Of a stretch of DNA of 64,000 nt, positions 11,119 to 21,078 are shown in pieces. Each line of letters opens with the position of its first letter. Within the stretch, counting starts at the first letter, position 1. Below the pieces are notes generated by a model. It saw nothing but the letters and a program-made list of their open reading frames with translations, searched no databases and was not told where the DNA came from. This DNA comes from Ctena decussata (lineage: Eukaryota; Mollusca; Bivalvia; Lucinida; Lucinidae), in NCBI GenBank assembly GCA_963989385.1, contig OZ022508.1, forward strand, positions 28,356,166-28,420,165, read 5' to 3'. The translations under genes and the position numbers were made by a program.

Positions 11119-11192
11119 TGTTACTATGGTTTGAGGGCTGGATTTGGATTTTGATTGTTTCAGTTCCTGGTCTTTGCATACTTTTTACTTTT
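11119..11192 (-). repeat. Fragment of the ~335-bp repeat family X
   Basis: tatggtttgagggctggatt through ttgcatactttttacttt matches one end of the copies at 38907 and 42437. The remainder of the family is absent here. Confidence 0.75.
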
Positions 11193-11290
11193 ACCACTAA
11201 TGTTTGTCTTCCAAATACAGTCAGATGTTTACGTTGGCCTTTGCAAGTACATGTACACCACAATCCTCTTGTGAGGTAAATATTCCTTAA

Positions 11291-11514
11291 TGAGCCGCGA
11301 CACGACAAAACCAACAAAGTGGTTGTGCGCCCAGCGCAGACTCAGATCAGCCTGGGCATCCGCTTAGGCTTAGCAGAGTCTTCCCTTAGCACTTAAAGGG
11401 TAGCCACCTTCATGCGGACAGCGAAGACTCTGATCAGACTGGGCGGATGCCCAGGCTGATCTGAGTCTGCGCTGGGCGCACAACCACATTGTTGGTTTCC
11501 TCGTGTCGCGGCTC
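11291..11514. mobile_element. Palindromic foldback MITE, family A copy 4
   Basis: Starts tgagccgcgacacgacaaaa and ends tcgtgtcgcggctc, with the last terminal base mutated. Arms pair through cgcagactcagatcagcctg and its complement. The inner loop, gcacttaaagggtagccacc, is shuffled relative to other copies. Confidence 0.88.
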
Positions 11515-11649
11515 CTTTGTGTCTACATAATATTTGTTTATTTGATAAGCATCAATTAGTAATGGTTGCTAACTGTAGACCAAGCTTTTTGTGAAAGCTA
11601 TACTTGTGAGATTTTTGGTTTTATTTCATGAACGGCCAGTATGGCTTGT

Positions 11650-11830
11650 TTGCTTTGTCCCTCTTCTAAATGAGAGCCAACCGTCAAAGGAAATATTTGC
11701 TCATCTAGGAGTAAATTCTTTCCATAAAGAGTAGACTCCTTTTTCGTAAGGGTTTTGTCAGCTCGTCAAATGAAACAAACAAACAAGAAGTCACAAAAAC
11801 TGTCTCCATTTGAAAAATAGCAAAAATAGC
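11650..11830 (+). repeat. Family Y dispersed repeat copy
   Basis: tttgtccctcttctaaatga, then gagccaaccgtcaaaggaaa, then aagagtagactcctttttcg, then acaagaagtcacaaaaactg. All four family blocks are present in order, one of the most complete copies. Confidence 0.55.
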
Positions 11831-13568
11831 GGTGTTTCCAGACACCTTGATTTCATGAAACCTATATTTCTTTATTAAACACAAATATTTTCTGAATCTT
11901 TTTAAGTCGTACCCCTTTGTAGATACATGTATTTGTTATAAAGTCTGAAGCATCAATTATCATAAGCTTTCTTGGCGATGCTGAATAACACCAGATAGTT
12001 CTGTTGCACTAACTTAGTGATTTGTCCTTGTGACAGCTTCAGGCAGTGTGTTCTTAGAATCTAATAATTAAAACTGTCATCTCCCATCAAATACAGACAA
12101 AACTTAAGGTTACGTAATTGTTGTAGTAATTTAGGTTAATCAGATAATGTGTTTTGTCTGGGACGTAACTGGAATAGAAACTGCCTTTGGCTGATAGAAC
12201 ATTACCAGCTGAGTGAGGCACCGAGCTGACAGGCACGCAGACCTAACATTTTCAGTCTGAGTAAGACAAATATTTTAACGGTTTCAGCACTCCAGGAAGA
12301 TAGACATGCCGATTAAGGTGAGAAATACATGTTCTTAAATATACAGTGTATTTTACAGCAGTTTGACTGAATATCTGTGCACGGAAATATTTGCAAACAA
12401 AGTTGTTCATTGAATATCTGGCAAATCTGCTGATGCTTAATCTTACCGTAGTTCTTTGTCGGAACTTAGTAAAGCCGGATGAATATGACCATCGGCTCTA
12501 ATACGGTTAATGTACAATATTTAGTTCAAATTTAAGCCAATAAAATAAGGAAATATTAAAAGCTGACGTCAAGCTAGGTCAAAATCAACTAGTGTTATTT
12601 TGCCCCTAAAGCCACTAAATTCATTTGTTCTTGTAATTATCTTTGTGTTTATTAGCCTTATTAAGTATCGCAGCTTACTGCAATTTCCATTAAAAGATTT
12701 GAATTGCAATAATCGTTAAGCATGAACAAAGTGGTTTTACTTTACAGCTCTGTTTCATAAAACTCTGGGGAATGACAAACACTGAAGACCATGAACATAC
12801 TGCTCCTTTAGGAGCAGTCTGATCTAGATCTGCAGTGTTTGCTGAACACTTTTGTCACAAGATTTTGGATCAATAATGGTACTGCTGAACAAACAAATGC
12901 CGTTAATGGCAATATTAATCACTAAAGGTGATTCTCAGCTTCGGACAGACTGTCACGTTCGTTTTCATCTGTCATCTCTGGAGACCCATATAAGGGACAA
13001 TGGCAATCACATATCAGACGGTTGTTCCCATGGTTAAATGCACTGCCCATGGCTATAATGTGTGGCCACTCGAAAAATACAACATCTTTTCAAATATTAC
13101 TGTATCAAATTTAAACAGTAAAACAATCATGTTTGCTCTGCACATAGAAGCCCATAGGGCAACAATAACGCAAACATGTGGATTTTGGGATTCTGGGTCT
13201 TCACTAAGTCGTATAGTTTTTATAATACCTGATGTGCAAGGTACATCAGACAGTCGCCGTTTGCAAACTCTATGCCCAATTTCGACTCCTGGCATAATCC
13301 TATTATTCCTGAAGTAAATACTGCGCAATTAATTGATAAATCTTTAAATTAGCGGTAGTTTTACCATTTCAGACACCAAGATTTCAAGTTTTTCAAATAC
13401 ATCTTTTCTATGTTAAGATGCCGTATTCCATGCGACAACAACATACATTCATACGACTCTGCGCCTCTGCGTTATCTGACCATAGTTTTCATTAATCGCT
13501 GTAAAAGTAGCAAATACCGGGCTGGTAATGTCTGTCACTCCCACTTGGAAATTAAAAATTTATGGAGG
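11831..13568. other. Largely unassigned sequence
   Basis: A short hairpin, tactgctcctttaggagcagt, lies near 12790. Overlapping short frames on both strands at 12850-13330 have no recognised domain, and having frames open on both strands argues against real coding. Nothing else supportable. Confidence 0.4.
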
Positions 13569-13817
13569 TTTAACCCATTAATGCCTAGTGGACTCTTTCT
13601 ATTTGTATAAATTGGACGAGTCCATTTGTCATTTAAGGGGTGTCAGATTTGGTTTATTTTCCGATTTTTTTTTTTGTTTAATTTTGAGGAAAAATACCCA
13701 TTTGTTGTATGCAAAAAGTGTAGACTCTGATCAGACGCCGCGTTTGTGGCGTCTGATCGGGGACTGCACTGTTTGCCTATATCCCAATTTTGGGGCGCTA
13801 GGCATTAATGGGTTAAA
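13569..13817. mobile_element. 249-bp MITE with perfect 20-bp TIRs
   Basis: tttaacccattaatgcctag at 13569-13588 is the exact reverse complement of 13798-13817. Inside, gactctgatcagacgccgc and its mirrored half, gcgtctgatc, form a second hairpin. The Tccgattttttttt run is part of the body. A weaker relative may lie at about 28058-28295. No unambiguous target duplication. Confidence 0.85.
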
Positions 13818-13861
13818 AGTTTATGCAAATTGATTTCTAAACTATAATAATGCCGTTTGAC

Positions 13862-13862
<1 letters not shown>

Positions 13863-13908
<46 letters not shown>
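13863..13908. repeat. (TG)n microsatellite
   Basis: Uninterrupted TG dinucleotides for about 46 bp, a likely length-polymorphic and Z-DNA-prone tract. Confidence 0.97.
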
Positions 13909-13910
<2 letters not shown>

Positions 13911-14518
13911 GCATATTAATACAAACTTGATAAACTGGCAGAAGCTTAACAGTTGTGTTCTATTTCTAACAATGTTTTACTTTCCAGTAAATATAGAGCA
14001 CAAATATGTTTTTCATATTTTCACAATATCCAGTCTCACTTTTTACAGAGCCTTGTAATTTTAATTTCTAGGTGAAAATGGAATTGCTAGTTTACCAGTG
14101 ATGAAACAAGTAAACACTGTATATGCAGGCAGGGTGGTCTGAGAACTGGCTGCTGAACGCCCAATAAAAAGTCTGATCTAACTGCACGCGTACGATGTTT
14201 GGATAAACGACTGCCGATTTACGCCCTTTTCAACATCTTCAACTTCAGTCATAACAGGAGGATGGGGGATGATAATGGCCGACTGCTAGCTTAGTATGTC
14301 GATGTTTAACACACTGAGCTGCGGGGTTCTCTGTGCCACAGGCATCACCAGCGAAGCGAAAAGTAAGTGAGATGAGCATTAAATATTTAGTACAAACTCG
14401 TCCTTCTGTACCTTTTCATCACATTTCTCTATATCAAAGGAACATTTTTACCTAGAAAACTACCCTGAAGTTTAAAAGAATCATATCAGGTTCCAACAAT
14501 AAATATTGCTATGTCCCA

Positions 14519-14543
14519 GGGGGGTTGGGGGGGGGGGGGGAGG
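14519..14543. repeat. G-rich homopolymer tract
   Basis: ggggggtt followed by an uninterrupted run of about 14 G, then agggc. The strand could form G-quadruplex structures; it is also a typical place for assembly length errors. Confidence 0.9.
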
Positions 14544-14698
14544 GCAGCCATTAGCACGTGTGACGCTAAGTGTTTGGTTCGTTCACGCACTCATTAATGC
14601 AACCGTTTACTGTATGTTCAGTGCATTTAATTCCTTAAGAAAAGCAGAGATTGCAAGCAGTTAATAAACACATTTCAATTCCTCTGAGTAAATACATA
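14544..14698. other. No feature recognised
   Basis: Short spacer between the G tract and the next foldback element. Confidence 0.4.
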
Positions 14699-14936
14699 TG
14701 AGCCGCGACACGAGAAAACCAACAATGTGGTTGTGCGCCCAGCGCAGACTCTGATCAGCCTGGGTGTCCGCCCAGTTCGATCAGACTCCTCGCTCAGGGC
14801 TTGAATGGTAGCTAAGAGTCCAAGCTACCTCCATGCGGACAGCGAAGAATCTGACCAGACTGGGCGGATGCCCAGGCTGATCTGAGTCTGCGCTGGTCGC
14901 ACAACCACATTGTTGGTTTTCTCGTGTCGCGGCTCA
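14699..14936. mobile_element. Palindromic foldback MITE, family A copy 5
   Basis: Ends tgagccgcgacacgag and ctcgtgtcgcggctca. If the element is taken as GAGCC...GGCTC, it is flanked by atat on both sides, a possible 4-bp target duplication. The internal order matches copies 7 and 8. Confidence 0.9.
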
Positions 14937-15334
14937 TATCTACTTTCAAAAGTGTAATCATGGCTTTGCACTGTCATAAATACTCCCATTGCTATTAGCA
15001 AAGCAGCTGTGCGAGCTCATATAATAGATGATGTGCGAATGTTGTAAATATTAACTTTGTAATTTCTTTGTCTATGTAAGGCAATCCTACATTATTTTTC
15101 ACAGCTTTCCTGCACACTGAATGCTAAAATGTGATTCTCAAAATAGAAAATGACAATAATTATATGATCTAAACTGATACTGCGATTGGTTACATAACAG
15201 ATTGAAAAGCAGACTACCTTGTTAAAGCTTCTATTTCTGCAATAAAACTGTGTCAACAGAGAAAACTACTAATGAAAGACGGCACATGGCCATGTGCAGT
15301 AAAAACGTATAAAGGTATATGGGATATTTTCACA
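14937..15334. other. No feature recognised
   Basis: AT-rich. No element or coding signature seen. Confidence 0.4.
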
Positions 15335-15450
15335 AAGGAGATAACATTAATGACTTCCTGTTTGCTTCCCTCTCAACCAATGGGGATCTACTCTTAAAGG
15401 AACGAATCAGTTCCAAAGGGAGTGCACAATATCTGTTAAGGTTGATTGCC
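15335..15450 (+). repeat. Family Y dispersed repeat copy
   Basis: acaaaggagataacattaat precedes gacttcctgtttgcttccct, then tcaaccaatggggatctact, then cttaaaggaacg. The gatctactcttaaagg block is the best-kept part of the family. Confidence 0.5.
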
Positions 15451-16285
15451 ATTAAGAGGAGAGGCAACAATGAAATGACAGAGTTATGTCCCTTAAAAGT
15501 ATCACATTCACCTTAATGGCACTCTTTTTATGATCTACTCGCTGATCCAGTGAACCGACTTGATGGTCCAGTGACACTGCTATACTAACTGAAGTCTAGG
15601 AAATGTAGTAATTCAAATTGCTTCATTATATCAAATACAGACAGGGGTATGATACAGACTTGTCACAAGGCTGTTGCCTAAAGCCATTCCAGTTAATCGG
15701 TTGCTCTGTTTGTCTGTGACAAAACTGCAAGAACATGTCTTTACCAGTAAACTCTTAAGATATATTAGCACCATAAAATGCGTACTGATGTAATTGAACC
15801 ATGTGGCTTTTGTTGGGTACTATAATGCATGCTTAATTCAGTGAAATAGTACAGCTATTATTGTTAAAGGTTTTCACAACATTACTGTATTGATGTTCCA
15901 AATTTATTCCATGCTTCAAGAGCGCAGGTTTAATTTTGATGCAAGCACACGTTTGCAAAGAACTTTTAGAATAAAGTAACGCAACTTTGGCAAGGTACGT
16001 TCTTCGTTGCATGGATACGAATACGCGAATACATAAGTCTTTTACTGTTTTAGCGCATTTTCTTCCTCACATAAAACAGAGATTGCAAACAGAGAATAAA
16101 CACATTACAGTGCGTCTGAGTAAATACAGATCTACTTACAACTTGTCCACTTACAACAGGACATTCAATGTTGACTTTGAAACTGTACTGCACAGCGAGA
16201 TACAAGAATGTATTCCTGATGCAGTTATTCAATACTGTAGTTTTCATTTACTGTAGTTGCAAGGAGGTGCAAGATTCAACTTTAC
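15451..16285. other. No feature recognised
   Basis: AT-rich unique-looking sequence. Short overlapping frames on both strands at 15987-16256 show no domain. Confidence 0.4.
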
Positions 16286-16355
16286 GAAAGGTTGTTTTCA
16301 ATGGAACCCCGTTTCCCAATGATTGGGAAACGGGTGCCATTGCAAACAACCTTTC
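16286..16355. repeat. 70-bp hairpin
   Basis: gaaaggttgttttcaatgga pairs with tgccattgcaaacaaccttt, and the centre ccgtttcccaat/attgggaaacgg is perfect. It sits immediately upstream of SINE 3' sequence, so it may be an insertion into, or an inner duplication of, that SINE. Confidence 0.75.
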
Positions 16356-16357
16356 AT

Positions 16358-16437
16358 TACCACCCTCCCATCATCCTGATATAACTGAAATACTGTTAAA
16401 ATGGACATAAAATCGAAAGTCATCTATCCATCCATCT
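16358..16437 (+). mobile_element. 3' end of a SINE with (ATCC)n tail
   Basis: accaccctcccatcatcctg, atactgttaaaatggacata, then tcatctatccatccatctg. It matches the 3' portions of the SINEs at 44811-45022 and 45028-45239, but no tRNA-like head is present. Confidence 0.7.
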
Positions 16438-16942
16438 GTTGATTGCTGGATGGAACAAAGTTGAGGACTGTTTCACAGTATTCCTCTTCAGATGTGTCTT
16501 TGTTACTGTGCGAAACTATCTCCATTTTGCAACGCAAACATGGGCAGAAAATTGTTGAAATCAGTAGGGTACATGAACGTACGGGGGATGTTCAGAAAGT
16601 TCTGATCGTGACGTCTTATTTTTGTAACCATCATAAATACAGAACTTCTACTAGCGAAAATATATAAAGGTATGATATGTCCGGACAACTCTGCAAACGT
16701 GGTGTATATTTTCTAAAGGACATATTTTTAACGATTTTGAAAGAGGTTACCCTACAGCCGCTGCAGATTTTCACTTAAGAAGGCCATAGTTCATATATAA
16801 GCAGTCTTTGAATTGTTTTCATCATTGCTGCTTAAACTTATTCCCCAGGCAACTGTGACCTGTAAATATCGCGGAAAATATATTTAATCTAGGTTCCGTA
16901 CCGTCCCGTCAATTTAGATTATAATTTAAAGAGTAACTACAC
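16438..16942. other. No feature recognised
   Basis: Short frames only. No supportable element. Confidence 0.35.
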
Positions 16943-17335
16943 TTCAGGAACTGACTGAATCAGATCCCAAACCCTATCCCCAACATCAAAGGGAAAGATT
17001 GACAAAGACATCCCAACAAACAATAAATTACAAGTGATAAGCCGAGTCAGCAGCTCTTTCCCAAATAGGTGGCAACATTGAACTAAATAATTTTGACCAA
17101 CAGAAGGGTTACAACAGACTAAACAAATTATACGAATAACATTTAACAATTATTTTTACCTATTTACTATTTTTATTATAGAAGGGTTAAAATGAGAACA
17201 CAATAAATTAAACAGCACCGAATATAAAACAAATGCAACCGCAACGAAAGTACCGCCTTGGGACGGTCAGTAATAACTACTGGGGGGTTCAAACCGGTTT
17301 TACTGAGCCCAAACCTTCACCCTCAAGCATTTTAT
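16943..17335 (+). repeat. Diverged copy of repeat family X
   Basis: Blocks caggaactgactgaatcaga, ccgagtcagcagctctttcc, caaataggtggcaac, taccgccttgggacggtcag and ttcaaaccggttttactgag occur in the same order as in the 42437-42772 copy, with many substitutions and an extra internal segment. It is clearly older than the pair at 38.9 and 42.4 kb. Confidence 0.75.
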
Positions 17336-18022
17336 GTAGTAGCAAATTCTCCCTTTCTACTAAAGTTATAACGATTTTGTAACAAAAGCAAGGGTTTTGA
17401 TATTCAAAATCTTGTTAGGAAGGGCATTTGCACGGGCCAATTCGAAACCGTCGAAAAATTAAAATTGTTGTTAACAACGAAGCCGCTATGTGCTTTCGAA
17501 AATGACGTTGACGTTGTTTTCACTAACGTCATAAGAACTGCGCATTGCTTTGCAAGGACTAAATCGATAACGTTTGCTGCCCTTCTAACTTTTGAATGAA
17601 TATTGAAAGCAACGAACGACAAGAAGCTGACAAATTATTTTGTATTTACAATGATTTTTCACTTAAATGACACACTGAAAATTAATCCACATATGAAATT
17701 AGCCCAGTGGTATGACTGGGGCCTAATAACATGCGTTGTAACTCAATAAGAATATATACTTAGCAAAAATAAAAACTTGACAGTCGGTATTTTGCATCCT
17801 GCGGTAGTCGGGAAAAGTAAAACATGAAAATTCTTTTAATTTAAGAAAAAGTAATCAATCTGTAATATCATAGTCACATAAAATTCAAGATTCTTTAGAT
17901 ACAGCAAAATTGAGGCTATTGTAACCGTCACAGGGGTACTTTTCTGTTTTCTATGCTCAAAACCAAACATGTGTGTGTGTGCGTGTGTGTTAAGCATCGA
18001 CCTTTTTGCATGTCAGTATTAT
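17336..18022. other. Unassigned; short (GT)n-like tract
   Basis: An interrupted GT tract (gtgtgtgtgtgcgtgtgtgt) lies near 17970-17990. The rest is AT-rich and unassigned. Confidence 0.4.
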
Positions 18023-20018
18023 AACAAGAGGGCCATGAGGCCCTGAATCGCTCACCTGAACAATTGGCAAGGTGGCTTTTACTTATCATGTCTGAAATTG
18101 TCAAAATATGAGTTCTGGGTCAAAAGTCAAAGAATGACCATGACCACTTGTACTCATAAATCTTCATGTACTCATTAAGACAACCATATATACACCATTT
18201 TTAGGCCGAAATCTTCAAAACTTTCCATGAAATCTTATGTTCTAGCATTTTCCCATATTTGACCATGCCGCAAAAAAGGTCAAGGTAAACCCAAGGTCAC
18301 CATTTGAACAGTCTTGGTGGTACTCTAGTACTACATGCTATTTACCAAGTTTCAAGGCCATAGGTGTATTGGTTCTGGAGAAGAAAAATATTAAAGATTT
18401 ATACCATAAGCGGTAATGGCGGCCAAGTTGGTCATGTGACCTGGACCGTTTGAACAAATTTTTCATTCAATCAACCCCTGGAGGCTCTATATGAAATGTG
18501 TTCACAATTGGCCCTTTGGCTTTTGAGGAAATGGTTGAAAATGTCAAAATATGAGCGATCTGGATCAAAGGTAAGAAAATGACCTTGACCTCTTGTACTC
18601 ATAATTCTTCATGAACTCATTCAGAAAACTGTATATACCAATTTTTTAGGCCAAAATCTTCAAAACTTTCCATGAAATCTTATGTTCTACCATTTCCCCA
18701 TATTTGACCTTGCTGTAAAAGGTCAAGGTCAACACAAGGTCATAATTTGAACAATCTTGATAGTACTCAAGTACCCTATGCTACATACAAAGTCTCAAGG
18801 CCATCGGTCAATTGGTTCTGGAGAAGAAGATTTTTTCAGGTTTTTACCATATATGGGCATGGCGGCCATGTTGGTCATGTGTCCAGGAGCGTTAGAAAAT
18901 TTTTTCATTCCCTCAACCCCTCGAGGCTCTATATGAAATTTGGTTTCAATTGGCCCAGTGGTTTTAGAGCAGATTCTTTGAAATTGTCAAAATTTGAGAT
19001 TTCTGGGTCAAAGGTCAAAGAATGACCTTGACCTCTTATACTCACATATCTTCATGTACTCATTAAGATGATTGTATATACCAATTTTTAGGCCAAAATC
19101 TTCATAACTTACCATGAAATCTCATGTGCTAGCATTTTCCGATATTTGACCTTACCGTAAAAAAGGGCAAGGTCAACCCAGGGTCATAATTTGAACAATC
19201 TTGATAGTACTTGAGTACCCAATGCTACATACTGAGTTTCAAGGCCATCGGTCTACTGGTTCTGGAGAAGAAGCTTTTTAAACATTGTTACCATATATGG
19301 GCGTGGTGGCCATGTTGGTCATGTGACCTGGACCGTATGAACAAATTTTCATTCCCTCAACCCCTGGAGGATTATCAGGATTTATATGCAATTTAATTAC
19401 AATTGGCCTAGTTGTTTTTGACGAGATTGTTTGATATTGTCAAAATATGAGAGTTCTGGGTCAAAGGTCAAAGAATGACCTTGACCTCTTGAACTCATAA
19501 ATCTTCATGTAGTCATTAAGATGACTGTATGTACCAATTTTTAGGCCAAAATATTCAACAATATCCAAGATATCTTATGTTGCAGCATTTTGCCATATAA
19601 AAGCATAAGGAAGCAAATTTGACCTTACCGTAAAAAAGGTCAAGGTCAACCCAAGGTCATAATTTGAACAATCTTGGTAGTACTCGTGTACCCGTTGCTA
19701 CATACCAAGTTTCAAGGCCATCGCCCTATTGGTTCTGGAGAAGAAGATTTTTTCAGGTTTTTACCATATATGGGCATGGCGGCCATGTTGGTCATGTGAC
19801 CAGGACCGTTTGAACAACTTTTCGTTCCTAAGGTCCCAGGAGGCTCTATATGAAATTTGGTTACAATCGGCCCAGCGGTTTCAGAGGAGAAGTTGTTTGA
19901 AAGTGTGGACGGACGACGGACGGACGGACGGACGGACGGACGGACGGACGGACGACGGACAACGGAGCCTTACCATCCTATAAGCTCCCCCGGAGCCGCT
20001 GGCTCAGGTGAGCTAAAA
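18023..20018. mobile_element. 2-kb tandem-array element, family T1 copy 1
   Basis: Begins aacaagagggccatgaggcc (with the palindrome gggccatgaggccc) followed by gctcacctga. Ends with (GGAC)n at ~19907-19960, ctcccccggagccgctggct and tcaggtgagc, giving inverted ends gctcacctga/tcaggtgagc. The body is four units anchored on gggtcaaaggtcaaagaatg at about 18117, 18562, 19005 and 19458, a period of 443-453 bp. Each unit carries AGGTCA half-sites as direct repeats on both strands. No domain-bearing frame was found. A second copy lies at 58519-60342. The superfamily is unknown to me. Confidence 0.85.
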
Positions 20019-21006
20019 ACTACAGTTCTTTTTTTATTTTCTCAGTCTGTTGAAATATAAATCACCCTATGTATTCGAGTTAGTGCAGGTCTGATCTGAT
20101 CAATGCCGGTCATGAAGTGGTTCGTGCTGGTCCGCTTTCGAATGTAACATGGTGTATCCCATGCTAATCCGATAACCGGGCTAGCATGGAGTACATGTGT
20201 GTTTTCCATCTCTTTTTGTTGTTTGGGATGAACCGGTGTTGGTGCTGTTAAGGTTGAATGCATACAGTAGTACTGAAACAGTATAAACTCAAGATTGTGG
20301 TACAAAAATGTATGGTTAAACAGTTTTTAAATATTGTACAAAAATCATTCTTACACTTAAAATATTCACTTTTCACTGAACGGTTTTATATCCCACTGTG
20401 CATTTGGATGTTCATAGATTGATAAGTGCCAGTCATGATACGGTAATTTGAGACAATTCTTCCTACCCTTCGTGTCATTTTAATGCGGGGATTGGCATGG
20501 AGTCACTACTGCTAAATCAGGCTGGTAGTGGCTGTATTGTGGCTGGTCGGATCTGTTTACATACGATTGTACAGAGTGCTTGTCTGATTTGTCCGTGACA
20601 AAATGTTTTAGATTTCTTTTGATATTCGTTACTCTCTTTATTTAGAATTAACTAGCAGGTTAATATTTCTCTTTCTTGGATATTTTTGGCTGAGTTGACT
20701 TCAATAAAAGAGTAATATCAAATTTACTTCAATATAAGTCAGGGTAATATCAAATAATTCAAATATCATGAATATTTGTCAATTCAGCTTAATTCAGCGA
20801 CATTTTCCTTTTGTGTATGCTAATTTATTAACTGAAATGAATCTATTCAGTATTTTACATTTTTTTTCTATATTGCATGTATTTGTAGTGGTATCTAAAC
20901 AACCTCCATTTTTCTGCATTTTCCTATTCATGATCTCAACCTTTATGTCTTTTACCAGTTTTGGGGGCTTAAGGAAGGGGGTGTTGGCGCAGCGGACTGT
21001 CTGTGA
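20019..21006. other. Upstream flank and possible LINE 5' region
   Basis: No TIR or gene was recognised. The last few hundred bases may be the 5' untranslated part of the LINE, since the reading frame of its ORF is open from 21007 but has no Met before 21079. The true LINE 5' end was not identified, and no ORF1 (RNA-binding protein) is visible. Confidence 0.35.
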
Positions 21007-21078
21007 GGTCATTTTTGGTCGTCTAAATGTTGGTGTGACAGGGCTTATTCGTTTCCTGTTCTTACTTACTACAGTTAC

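Noticed and set aside
13000..13328. Overlapping ~100-codon frames on both strands
   Set aside because: Both strands are open over the same bases, neither shows a domain, and codon content looks random.
13588..13833. An 81-codon frame containing a VDSDQT-type stretch
   Set aside because: The frame lies inside the 249-bp MITE with perfect TIRs. Such frames recur wherever this palindromic sequence occurs.
18023..20018. A CRISPR-like or simple satellite interpretation of the repeats
   Set aside because: Units are ~445 bp, contiguous without spacers, and bounded by defined inverted ends that recur in a second copy, which fits an interspersed element.
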